NCBI GenBank assembly: GCA_022701365.1
Contig: JAKUHH010000184.1
Span: forward strand, 248,001 to 312,000
Length of the DNA stretch: 64,000 nucleotides
Direction of reading: 5' to 3'
From: Mycocentrospora acerina
Lineage: Eukaryota > Ascomycota > Dothideomycetes > Pleosporales
Shown here: positions 22,172 to 34,200 of the stretch, piece after piece
Position numbering within the stretch: position 1 is the first letter of the stretch
Layout of the letters: every line of letters starts with the position of its first letter
Notes under the pieces: generated by a model
Database searches by the model: none
Told to the model about the DNA's origin: nothing
The model's input: only the letters and a program-made list of their open reading frames with translations
Translations under genes and position numbers: made by a program

Positions 22172-22836
22172 TTTGTTCAATATTTGAAGGTTTAATTGGA
22201 AGTAAGGAGTGTAATAGACGATTCGAAGACTGGAGTCGAGGTTTCAACCGGTCCAGCGGGGGGTCTGCTTGCCTTTAGTACTGCATTCTCGAAACCACCT
22301 ATCCTCATCAGACTGCGCGTGTTCATTTCTGCTGCCGTACTAGTCCCACACAGTATACATTGTTCCGGCAACTGTGGAGATGGTGGGTTACAAGCCTATC
22401 ATCCCATGTTGCCGGCAGTCCGGACAGAGACAGAGGGTGGGAAGAGCTTCAAGACGCAAGCCCGAGGTACACGTGGGACTTGTGGCCTTTGCCGGTTTAA
22501 GGGTCATCGTATTGCGTAACCAATTGAGCCACGAGCTTTGCATATGCTCAGCAGTTGTAGAGCCGGCAGGGCAGAGCCTCGATGACTGGTGACGTACAAG
22601 TGGGTAGGCCCTGAGTTGATGACCTCGGCAGCTAAAGACGCTATGCCGAAAGTAGACTAACCAACCATCATGTGATGTTTCCATTTCACAAGACTCGGAC
22701 GTGGTCTTTGAGTCTGGACAAGACCGATGTTTGCCTAGTACTTCCGATAGTTATCATATCCTTGCTACCGGCTCTTGAGAAGCACGAATAATTCTTCGTC
22801 TACAGCCCTGCCCCGACCTCACCCCCATCATCCCAA
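22172..22836. other. Intergenic region
   Basis: It lies between the SET gene start and the 3' end of the MFS permease, both minus strand. No coding or repeat feature is supported. Confidence 0.5.
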
Positions 22837-24546
22837 TCAATCTACATTCTTAACCTTCTCTTCCGTCGTCTCGGTGTGACTTTCTATGCCCTCAGTTTGT
22901 ATTCCCATCTTACTTGTATCATATCCATTCGCCGTCAGATATTCACGAAATTTGACGTCCTCTTGATCAATCGTGTCCTGTCCAATATGTGGAAGCAGCA
23001 AGACCAGACCCGCAGCCAAAAAAGCTAGAGAGCTGGCGACAAAGAACGGATTGCGACCTGCTGCGATTTCATCGTCGCCAGCAGCTTCTTGCAAAGCAGA
23101 CAATGCATAGGAACCAGCGAATGCGCCGATCTTTCCTACAGCCGCAGCGATGCCATAGTACTGGCCACTGTGGAGTTGTCAGCTTCAGGGATGAATATGG
23201 CTGGCGTTAGAGACACATACCGTATGCCAGTCGCACAAGTCTTTGACGCAACAAGACCAATATTATCTCCTGGCCCGAATTCGCCGAGAGCGAGGAAAAT
23301 GCCGTAGACGACCACAAATCCGGCAACGTTCTCGGGTTTATTGAGCCAAGGATAGCATCCTGCCATGATGAATCCGATTATGCCTTGCAACGTGACTCCT
23401 ATACAAAGTGTCTTCTTAGGGCCCATAGATGGCAAGTCGGCAACAAATGCACCAGCCAGACAACCGGGCATGTAAAAGAAGTTGATGAGGATGTTCCACG
23501 CCAGACTCTTCCACAGCGGTGCTGAAGGTCCAAGCAAGTTGGCCAAAATACTAGTAGCATAAATGCCGAACGAGTACGCGCTAAAATCGTAAATGAACCA
23601 GATGATGCTGACAATGCTGAGTCGAAACCAGTAATATTTGATAATCAGTAGCCACGGAGTCTTTGCTTTCGCCATGGACTCTCGCTTGAAAGCCTCAGGC
23701 TCTTGAAGTTTGAGTCGGAGATATAAGAGCGAAAGAGGCGGGATGATACCAATACCGAGACAAATACGCCATGCAACGCGTAGATGATCTTCGCCCGTGA
23801 TGAGAACCACGACAGTGGCGACGATTGCAGCAATCAAGAAGGCGAGATCAATCTGAACGTTGGTGAACAGAATAAACCATTTGTTACGAGTGCCTTCTTT
23901 TAGTTCGCCGGTAGATTCAGCGCAACCTACGCTACCTGCTGGGTACTCTCCTCCAATTCCTGCCGCAGTCAGCGTCTGCTATCAAGCAAGTTGAACGGCT
24001 TCTTACCAATGCCTAAGAAGAATCTATATACAGCCAGCGCTGTTAACAGACCCGATGGACTCCCGCCAGCTCCATACGATCCAGTCCCAAGTGTGGCGAA
24101 GAGAATGATGATGATTGTCGAAACAAAGAGTGACCATTTCCGCGAGAAGTGATCAGATGTGTACCCAAAGACAAGCATACCAACGACGGTGCCTGCAAAC
24201 GTGATACTGCTAATATTGGCCTGGACTGAGGAGCTGGCATACTCCTTTGGGTAAATTGTCTTGAGCATGGTGTTTACGGGTCCGATAATCTGTACCAGTG
24301 ATTAGTACTTACTCCGTTTTAGAAATATCGCTTTGGTAGAATTTGGTTGCATAGGCAGTCGTTCGCTTGGAGGTTTCGTACATTATTCAAATATCCATCA
24401 CTGAAAAGTCCAGCACCGCAGGCAATAACAGGCCAGAGGCGTTCCCATCTCCCCTTCTCAGTTCTCGCGACGCTGCCCCGACGCTCGACGTCATCGCTGC
24501 CAACAGGGTCGCGTGAGATGGGCGACACTTCTTTGGCAGTAGCCAT
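22837..24546 (-). CDS. MFS permease of the GIT1/PHO84 type (glycerophosphodiester or phosphate transporter)
   Basis: Exons on the minus strand are 24546..24382, 24289..24007, 23959..23221 and 23167..22837 (505 aa, 12 TM expected). Every junction keeps frame: YLNN to IIGPVN, FLGIG to IGGEYP, and TGIR to GQYYGI. The loop after TM2 (GYTSDHFSRKWSL) is the MFS motif A. The blocks FFLGIGIGGEYPAGS and GPGDNIGLVASK...TGIRGQYYGIAAAVGKIGAFAG are typical of the Git1 branch of phosphate:H+ symporters. Git1 in yeast imports glycerophosphoinositol and glycerophosphocholine at the plasma membrane. The exact substrate here cannot be read from sequence. Its Lys/Asp-rich C-terminus is short and cytosolic. Confidence 0.9.
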
Positions 24547-26060
24547 CGTGCAGTTGGATTGCTCTCACTCAATTTTGGTGTCTTCAAACCGTAAAATGTA
24601 TCAAATTTAATCGTTCGCACAGTTGTTGACGGAGGCAGATCAACGAGTATAAGAGTAGAGACGAACAATAGACATTGACAACAACTGCGTAACGATACTT
24701 AGCGGGTTGCGCCGCTTCTCGACCTGGTTGGCTTATTTCCGGGTCCCAAACCAGTGAAAAGACCCTGTGATCATCATGGTTAACACTTGATGAGGTAACG
24801 TGCAGACCAGCAGTCGTACTTGATAGCTAACTGACCACTCAGACATTGTCAGAAATCGAAGTTGGTGTTCAGGTTGTCGATCACTTTTCCCAGGCTTTGC
24901 CCAAACAAGGAGGTACAGCATGTAGGTGGCGAAAATCAACTTTCTCATTGAATGATTCTGAACAGCTCCAAGTGGATGTAGTTGCGTCGGTGGATTACGT
25001 CTACAAATTCGCATGACTCATACGCATCCGTTATTCATCTTAGAGAGCTCGATGAATTTCTCTTCTGCACTAATCAGGGTCTCCATCGCTTTCCACGTGC
25101 ATGGCTTCAATCCCTCGAGCCGATGATGCTCAAAATCAAGCTTCGCCATGCACTGCCGATATCCGCGAAAGCGCTGTGACTAGATACCAATCACGTTAGC
25201 TCATCGGAGCTTATCACGGTTGAGAAGCTTGTCTGTCAGCCATGTAGGAACTACCCGCTCACACTTTCAAGGGGTAGTAAAAGCCAGTGATAGTAGCACA
25301 GTGGACATATCGTATCGCGGAGTTTTCCCTAAAAAGACTTACTGTTACTGACTTTGTGTTGTGATACAGTGGCTAGTTCAAGGCAGCTAATGTGTTCAGC
25401 CGTAAAAGTGGTTAGAACCTCGGCTAGTGACATACCTAACTCGCAAAGCACCGTCACACGCCAATGCCTTGAATCACCTACTATGTATAGACAAGAAATC
25501 TCTCTCTCAAACTTTACTCACTTGCTAAAAGAAAAAGCCAAAAAATCAAAATGCAAACCTGGAAATTGAGATTGAAACCCTAGTTAGCTCAGTCCCAACG
25601 CAAATTCTGGGATGTTCAGTTCTGTCTATTTCTACCTCACGGAAGGCCAGTATGTTCTGTTCAATTCAGCGACAGAGCAAGAGTTCATGCATCGGAATTG
25701 GTCCGTTGTTCGCTAGGATTAAGCGAACATACCCTGCTGTATGGCGCGGACATGAGTGAAGGGCCGACGGGAAGGAGCCGAAGCGAAATTGAAAGACATG
25801 TCGTCGACTCCAAGCGCAGGATTGGCAACGTGTCATACCCGAATTATTCGGCGCTCCCACGGAGTGATGTTATATATCGAATGATTACTCTCGGAGAAAC
25901 ATCAGTCCATCTCATATAGACGGAACAGCCAGAATACGAGGCGAAATGGGCAACGAAGATGCACGAAGCAAGTGCGTTGCAAACTGACGCAAAACAACAA
26001 TTGAGGAAATTTTACAGGAAAGCATGTCAGCATTCCAAGATTTCTTCATTCGGAATCTTA
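24547..26060. other. Intergenic region
   Basis: About 1.5 kb between two minus-strand membrane-protein genes. It should include the promoter of the MFS permease and the 3' UTR of the SAT4-type gene. Small frames on both strands show no domain. No repeat or mobile-element remnant was recognised. Confidence 0.5.
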
Positions 26061-27631
26061 TCATTTCTTATCACTTCTCTTAGTAGTCCCCTGCTGCTCC
26101 TCCAACTCCACAAACCAATCGTACGTACTACTTGGCGTCAAGGGCGCCTTGCTATCGTAGTTCTCATTCGCGGAATTAGTGAGATTATGCACAGAATCCT
26201 GACTATGGCGGGAGAGCTCGGTGTCGAGACCCATGACTCTTCGAATAGATGAGGAGGTGCTGCGTTTGTGTTGATGGTTGGGGATACTCGATGATAGTTT
26301 ATCATGAGAGCGACGTGAGGCTTTGGTCAATGAGTTGCGACGGAAAGTCTTACTTATGCCTCTCGGTAACGCGTTTAATCCTTTTGAACGCGAACCCTGA
26401 ACCGCTCCGCATGCTATATTTTTTCCGTTACTGATTTTGGGCCAGTCGCTTGAAGGGGTGAGCTTGATGCCTTCTGTTGAGCAGAAACTGCCTTTTGAGT
26501 TTTCCTCGACGCGGATAATGACTTCATTGACAACAAGAATCCTGTCAAGTGCGAGAGATGTGAAGATGGGCCAGAAGATAGGGACTGAGGCGCATAGGAT
26601 TGCGAGATTGACTTCAAGGATGGAGAAAATGAAGATGATCGGTGTGTGATAGGACATGTCGACAGTAGGAACAGTGCCAGCGCGCGTCACGACCAGCGCG
26701 ATCATACGACCGGTGGACACTGCGACAACTACGGCACCCATGATGAACAGTGCAATCAGTCCTGTCCTGCTCTTCCCCGCAAGTCGAAGGGTTTTCAGGA
26801 ATGGAACCGGCACAAGCAGAACCAGAATATCCAGCACCATGTTAGTGGCAGAGTGGGCAGCGAACACAACGAAGAACGAGTCCGGTACCTTGGAGCCCCA
26901 GCCGACACACCTCCCGTCCGAAAATATATGCCAATTTTTCGAGATTGGTCTGCATGAGAAGATTGCAAGGAGGAAAAAACACAAGCCCCAAGCAACCGTA
27001 ATGGTGATCAGAGATATTACTATGCGGCGTGCAAGACGATGTTGAGTCGAGTTGGTTAAGGCAGCTGATTCGGCGAAGAGACGTAGGTATTGGAAGAGGA
27101 TGGCCAACTTAATGAAGGTTGCGCTGGCACAGTATATAACGTTGGTAGAAAATATGTGCTGATATGACACATTAGCCAAGGCTGAAGAAGACGCAGGATA
27201 GTCAAGTGTACCTTGAAGTACGAAACTAAATGCGTGCCTTGGAGCGTCCAAAAGTGTAGGCCCAAGCCATCTTTAGGCACTGTTTGTTGTCAGACGATAA
27301 TAACATATGTTGTCCTAAGTAGGCATACTAGTACAAACAATGATATCCCCGATGAAACTAGCGAGGATGGCCATACAGAGAAAGGCATCGTCCCATCCCC
27401 AAAGACGATCCCGAATGCGCACCCATAATCTTAAGCTAATAGCGATGATAGCCATAGACTATGGCATGGTAAGTTAAAGTTGTTGATTGGTTTTTCTCCA
27501 AGGGTTTGCCGCCATACCAGGAAAGTGACTGTGACCCCCAATATCGTCTCAGGCCGATTGATGACTGGTAAATTTGCATTGTCGGGGTTATCGTATGGGT
27601 TCGCGTATTTGTACGCAGAAGCGCTTGACAT
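26061..27631 (-). CDS. Seven-helix integral membrane protein (SAT4/PTH11-type rhodopsin fold)
   Basis: Exons on the minus strand are 27631..27518, 27458..27329, 27279..27212 and 27158..26061 (469 aa). The family signatures are LRLWVRIRDRLWGWDDAF after TM1, a Gly-Leu-Gly-Leu-His stretch before TM3, and IFSTNVIYCASATFIKLAILFQYLRLF. Later come ISKNWHIFSDGRCV, then NMVLDILVLLVPVPFLKTLRL and LEVNLAILCASVPIFWPIF. All fit the fungal rhodopsin-fold domain (SAT4/DUF3328-unrelated, PTH11-like). No CFEM domain precedes it. The last 170 residues are a Ser/Lys-rich cytosolic tail. Some members (Pth11) act as surface-sensing receptors in plant pathogens, but most are uncharacterised. The three small introns (about 49 to 59 nt) all have good donors. 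Confidence 0.88.
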
Positions 27632-30148
27632 GATGGCGTTTCTTCTGGTCGTTTCTCGAGAGTCCAGCCCAACAAAGTCCTACGGGTCGTTTGAATAAGG
27701 TTGAAATGAGTGGTGGTGTATTGATAGGCAATGCCTCACGTCTTCCACATATTCTCTGCACTAAGTCTCAATGCAAACAGTCGAACGAGCTAGAAAGGTT
27801 GTTCGGGAAACGATACCCTGCAAAGCAAACGGCAGTGAAGGAATATAAGAAATAGAAAATACTTCTTTAACTAAATTCGTCCCGTGGTGGAGAGCTTCCT
27901 CTGCAAACCTTAAATCAAGAACCAGCACTCGCATGTACGTGGCGTGCCTCACCGCGAAAAAGAGTGGAATTACCCATCTTATGTCCCGGGAGCACTGTCG
28001 TTTTATTGTTTTAGCAACCATATTACCAGGCAGATCATCCAAGGTTCTCTGACCCATGGTCAGTGTAGCCCTGGACCGCACATGGGCTCACCCCTACCCC
28101 TGCGGCAACTTTCACCAAGTCAGAGGCCTGCATTCAACGCACCAACATCGATACAAGACCGCTTTGTTACGAAATGGTAGCAACCCCGCAAGCGCGAAGG
28201 ATGCAGGCCGCGTCCGCGCAGAACTAACAACAACATGGCGTTTGGCTTGTTGAAATCGAAGGGCTTGCCTAACGATATGCGATGATTGTGGCAACGACAA
28301 CCGCAAAAGCAACATGTCGATAGGACAGGCACCGTTTACCCCACTAAACAGCCTCTCGCCTTGTTCTTGATGAAACCAACTCGGGGAATACAGCAGAACG
28401 AATTGCGTACAAGAACCGCCTCTTGGGGTCCATCACGCGAACATTAGTTCGTCGCCCTACTTTAGCTGCGTGAAGGAAGGAATGCCGAACGATGGATGGC
28501 GCTGGAACGATCGCAGAACAACGGCCGCACGATGCTTTTTTGCCTGACCAATGATATTACAAGGGTTCCACACACTAGGTGCTGGGTGATGGGTGCCGTC
28601 GCTGCAGCTGTCAGAGTTTGTCTACGAAACTCTATGGTTGCTTTTCCCTCACCTCGCGTACATGAAGTGTAAAAGAGCAATCGATATCCCGCCGGTTGAA
28701 CACCGACAAGCCGTTCTAAATGTCACAAGGCCTAGTTGCGCCAAGCTGGATGTGCAGCCGACTGTCCATCGCAATATCATCGCTTATCTGCGGCTTTGTT
28801 GTACGTCGGTTCAATACAATGATTTGCACACACATTTGTAGCAACCATACTTTTCTGTCGTGTTTGAACCCTAACTCTCCTCAGCCTCACGCCTCAATAT
28901 CACTGCATTGACCAATCTCCGTTGTTCCCAGGCCCAAACTGCTCGCTCGGCAGCTACACCCGACCCGTCCAGACATGCATCAAAAAAGCAATGTCTCAGC
29001 TGCACCGCCAAAGCAAGGATCCTTCATGTTTAGCTGCTGACGTCCCACGTGTATCTCTACCCCTGATTCTTTGGTCTGCTTAACGCACTCAAAGCGGTCT
29101 GAAATCAAATACATTAAGTTGATACCTGCATCCACGGATGCTCATATACCCTCACATATAGGCAAGCCATCCATGTACGGCTTTCACGTGCTTTTTCGAA
29201 CATCAACGGGCATCGTCTACATTTTAACTTTCTCAACACCACTGCGGTTAGACTATCAACTCTTTGTTCTTTTTTTCCCCTCGGCCTACGCTACATTCGC
29301 ATCATCAGCTAGCCGCCTGAAGCCGCGTAGACGTCTTCGCTCCTCATTTACCTCTCACATATCGTCATTTTCTTTTTTGTGAGCAAAGAGCAGCGAACTA
29401 GATGTTCTGAACAACATTCGTTGTCTTGTCGCCGCTGCGATAAGGAATCATGGGTAATTAGAATTCATCCATAGGGCCAGTAAGTAACAACGACGATGAT
29501 TCGTTGCCTGCGTGCACACGCACTTTTCTTTTCCTCCTTCTATTTGCAAGCAGCTGGCTCACAATCCACGTGCTTTCCTTTTCCTCTGCATTTAAAAAAA
29601 AACACGTTCCAACGTACCGACTGCACTGCATGCATGCATGTACATGCTAGTCCCCGTAGCGCAACGTAGCGCTACGCTTTTATCCTTTTCCCTACACCAA
29701 ACGGCAAACAGCCAGCGACTATACATTGCCATTCTCCTCCCGCCGTCGTCCGCCACACCGTTTTTCGAGGATAGGAAGAAAAAAAAGCGCGCATGTACTA
29801 GTATCTAGGTCCCGCAACCAATGCACCGCACACTACAAACTTCCTACCGTCACGTTCTCACCAACTAACTAAGCCTTGCTCTCCCTCTTCCTCGCCCTCA
29901 CTACCACACCCTCCACGATAATCCAGTCCAACAGCACCTTTCCATCCTTCCTCCCCCACCCCCTGCCCATCAGCCTGCAAGGAACGACGCACAGTCCCCA
30001 TTTTTCTTTTTTATTCCCCCATTCCTCCCGATCTCCGTTCTTCCTTCCAAGCATGCATGCATGGACGCAGGACGCCCTCACCTATTGCGCATAGCGCCAA
30101 ACCTTCCCTCCTTCCCTCCTTCCTTTACCTTCCCTGTGCACTTCCTCG

Positions 30149-30199
30149 CATCACATCGCATCACATCACATCACATCATCACACATCACTTCGCATCAC
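30149..30199. repeat. CATCA pentanucleotide-like repeat
   Basis: An imperfect run of CATCA/CATCG/CATCAT units. Confidence 0.8.
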
Positions 30200-30290
30200 C
30201 TAATTATAGTATCCACCTTATACCCTCCAGGATGCCGGGGGTTTTGGAAAGGAAAAAAAAAAGATAAGAAACAAGACGGTTTCATAACTT

Positions 30291-30530
30291 CCCCCCCCCC
30301 CCCCCCCCCCCCCCCCAAAAAANNNNNNNNNNNNNNNNNNNNNNNNNNNNNNNNNNNNNNNNNNNNNNNNNNNNNNNNNNNNNNNNNNNNNNNNNNNNNN
30401 NNNNNNNNNNNNNNNNNNNNNNNNNNNNNNNNNNNNNNNNNNNNNNNNNNNNNNNNNNNNNNNNNNNNNNNNNNNNNNNNNNNNNNNNNNNNNNNNNNNN
30501 NNNNNNNNNNNNNNCCCCCCCCCCCCCCCC
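30291..30530. other. Poly-C tracts flanking a 192-nt run of N
   Basis: There are 26 consecutive C (30291-30316), six A, then N at 30323-30514, then 16 C (30515-30530). This is an assembly or sequencing gap at a G/C homopolymer. Apparent frames read across it are artefacts. Confidence 0.95.
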
Positions 30531-31251
30531 ATCCATACTGCGTAAACAATGCAACAACAACATCTCTCGCACATTACATGAAGGAAGAAATCCACCTCTG
30601 TCACAGCCAAAAAAAAACCCCCCCAATTAATCTCTAGCTACGCGGCTAATATATTGATATACTCTACTCTACGTGACAATCTCACTTTCCCAACCTAGGT
30701 AGAGTAAGAGTAGTCCAACAAGACATGCGTGTGAATTGAGAGAAGAAGAAACAAACAAACAAGCAAATAAACAAATGGTTCACGTTTTTCAAGATGTTTT
30801 TTTTTTCACAAAAAATTTGATATAAACTTTTGTCTGCGCCATACATGAGCAGAAGAATATACATATAACACTCTCTTTCCCACAAGCTCCCTCTCCCCCT
30901 CTCTCCTTCCTCCTCTCACGTTGGTTCTTTTTTTTTTCTCTCGGTAGGCGTGAGTAGAGAAGCAGTGGCATTAGTAAGTAGCAGTACAAGTTGATGTGCC
31001 TGTTTGTTTGACTGTCGACAAAGGAGAAGAAGAAGAAAAAGATGATGATGATGGTGATGATTAAAAAACGCCCCTAAAAAAATTCCCTACTAGCCGGCAA
31101 TGCATACCATTTTCGATACCTATCGTGAATGCGTGAATTCATACAAAAAGTTTGAACTAACAATGACTCCTAATAACCCCTCGTTTCTCCTTGCTTCCTT
31201 TCCTGCGCATCCTTGCCAGTGCCCATATTTGCTGAGAATATCTGGATTTGC

Positions 31252-34200
31252 CTAAGAGAGATGGAAGGCGCCTTGGCCTTCTTTGATGGCGACGCTGAGT
31301 TTTTGGCGCAGCACTTCAATGGTACTGTAGTCAGGCATCTTGAGATAGTTGACGCATGTCATGACTGATGGGAGGTAGTCGTCGGACGTATAGGGGGGCT
31401 CGCTGGGCTTGCAGACGACTGTGAACATGGGCGTGAGACTCTTGAAGCCTGGCGTTGTGTTAGCATACAGGAATGAAGACGCGACGAGTAAGTTTTTTTT
31501 GGAAACCCACCTCCAATAGGCAGCTTCGGGCTACCAGTGATGAACTGCAAGAAATCCCTTCGTTGGGTCGCGGTAAATTCACTCATCGTCTGTAGCAGGT
31601 TGCGAACACTCTTGCTGTCGAGATTGAAGCCATGATCTGCCTTGATAGAGTCCATGAGAGCTACAGTATGGTTAGCCATTATACTGTAGTAAACGGCATC
31701 AGGGTACTTACTCTCAAGCGACCAGTCCTCGTCAGTCCGACCAAATAGCATCACAAGCTCATCGGGCGTGAATGCCTTCAGGGCCGAGTACGGGAAAACT
31801 TCAGAAAAGCCAGAAGCAAATGCATCTACCTGACGCTGCACTCCAGAACCGAGGGTGAAATCAAGTACTTTTTCAACATAGGTGTCTACGTTGTCGATGG
31901 TTACTGATACATCCACTCCCTTTTCGATGAGCTCAATGGAATTGTATCCAGGCAGCGTAAAGTCCAAAGCCAAGTCTTCAACGTGACAATCCTGAATGAC
32001 AATGTTTTGAAGCGCATCAACTTTTTGTGCTGCAGTCATGTTTCCGTCCTCGTCGACCTGCCTCTTTGCATCTGCAAACTGCTTCAGCAATTTCAACGAC
32101 TTGGCCAGATCCTGATCGACGGATTTGATGGCTCCAAGAGATGGAACAACCGCCGAACTACCGCAACCGAGGCGGAAGAATGTAGGGTTGAATGACACAT
32201 CGATGATCCGGGAGTCGAGCATGGACCGAGCGACAAATTTGCCCAAGACTTTGAACATTTCAAGCATCTTTGCACCATTTTCTGACTCCGCTTGCTCCGC
32301 GCTCATTGGGGCAGGGAACAGCCCGTGTTTACCGAAAGCGTATTCATCGTTGCCAGCTGAGTCGTTTTCCCTCCAGAGCTTAAGCTTCTTCTTCGAGAAC
32401 TCCTTGGACACCGTCGAGTAAAATTCCAGAGTAGGCCCAAGGCCGGTACCGACTTCTTCAAAGTACTCCACCTCCAGAATGCTTGGAGAATGTCCATAAA
32501 GCTGCATCACTTTCATTGCCGACTCCAGAATACGCGATCGCGAAATCCGCACCTTTTGACGCTGAAGCCTGCCGAGAAAGGGTCGTTCATCGCGGTTACG
32601 ATTGTGCCTCGAGTCGTTAGCTGGCTGCGCATTCTGCCATCGCGTCATAGACCGAGAGTAGCCAAACGAAGTAGACTGTACAAATAGATGTCGGGTCTCG
32701 AATGGAAACAGGAATGGATAGAATCGGGCTAGGTCCTCACTCCATGTCGGAAGGCAGTTACTAGCCACGATCAAAGGCTCCTCCAACTGGCGGTTGAGTT
32801 TAGCGGTGAGCTTGGTGTTCACAAATTGAGAAAGCGGCTCTTGGTTGAGCTTGATCTGTTCTCGTTGATCGGACAAGATATCGTCAAGATGCGAGTTTAA
32901 GCTATGGAGAATGCTAAGAAGCCTTAGGATGCTAGACGTGACCGGGTGGTGGTCTAAAGACGCTGGCATTTCAGATGACCCAGTCTTGGATTCCGGGGGT
33001 GGAGTCAATGAGCTAGGCTCGGCAGGAGGAGGGCCGGGAACACGCCTGAACTTGATAGTATGAACGGCATTCCAGACAGCGCGATGTGTTGAGTCTGATT
33101 GCGACGTCTGGCTGAAGTGCACGGCGCGATAGATTGTCGTTTCGTTCGAAAGAGGCTGATCGTTGACGCTGAACTCAACGTGCCAGTCCTCGGGAACGGA
33201 CTGCACAGCCGCAGCATATGACAAAGCACTAGCAGTGCTACCCAGACTCTGCCGCATCGCAGAGCTCTGAAGTAGCGCAGATAGACGCGATGCCGGGGTA
33301 CGTTCAGACGACTGCTTTGCTGCCGGTGTACCCTGAACTGGGGTGGCAATCCTCGTCCCGTCTTCTTGTCGAGCAGTAGCTTTTCCTGTCGATGCAACCT
33401 CTACACTCACAGCAGATGGATCTGGCAAGTCTTCGTCGTCAAGCTCGTCTTCCAAGTCATCAACAATTGCGTTCAATGCGCTCTCGTCATCCATGGAGTC
33501 TTCGTCGGAGATACGTTCTTCATCAGCACATTCCACTGGATCCTGACCGTTGCTTGAGTGAGGCAGAGCGGGCGGTGGTGGGGGCGGTGGAGGTGGCTGG
33601 GTCTGCTGTCGTCTGCTGGAGCGACGGGTCTTCTCTCGTGCAGAAGAACTGGGTCCAGCTTGTGCTGTCTCAGTTGGTTCTGGCTTCGACTTGGACGGCT
33701 TCTTGGAAGATCGACTTGTTGGATCGGTGGGTGTGCGAGGTGGGGGAGGAGCACGTCCTGCGGCCAGAGCCTCAGCGTAGGCTGCGAACTGATCCCTCGT
33801 CCGGGAACCTCGGGGTCGATCAGCAATGCTGATGCGTGGACGCAGATAGTCGTCTAGAGCTTTGAATGTGGCGATGGCATGTATTGAGACCATGATATTT
33901 CGGTAACTCTTAGGAATGCCGGACTCGTCGTCTGCAACAAGCTTGAGGCGAAGCTGCTTGGCAAGCATAGATGTCGCGCTGCCTCGACCATCGTACGAGT
34001 TTTGGTGAACTGTGAAGACTTCAAAATGCTCTGATCTACTGAGCAGATCCTGGAGTTTGTTGACCAAAACGCTAAACGGTGTGGCGGGCGAGGCACTACT
34101 CACGGGTTTGACCTTGCTCTGGGAGGTGCCACCCATAAAAACATCCAAGAACGTGGGGCGAGGATCAATTCCTTTAGGGAACGTGTTCGCAGAGAATATT

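Larger units (their letters stand above)
27632..31251. other. Long gene-free interval with assembly gap
   Basis: About 3.6 kb in which I find no gene. The left part is the promoter side of the SAT4-type gene. The right part is pyrimidine-rich with homopolymers and would include the UFD4 3' UTR. Simple repeats are CATCA-type at 30149-30199, CCTT-rich tracts around 30105-30135, and a GCATGCATGC run near 29630. The gap at 30323-30514 hides a stretch of unknown true length. Confidence 0.6.

Noticed and set aside
17391..24546. A secondary-metabolite cluster around the DHA2 transporter and the MFS permease
   Set aside because: No polyketide synthase, peptide synthetase, terpene cyclase, P450 or cluster regulator is present nearby.
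30196..30626. Three minus-strand frames of 114 to 130 codons
   Set aside because: They run through the N gap and poly-C/poly-G, so they are artefacts.
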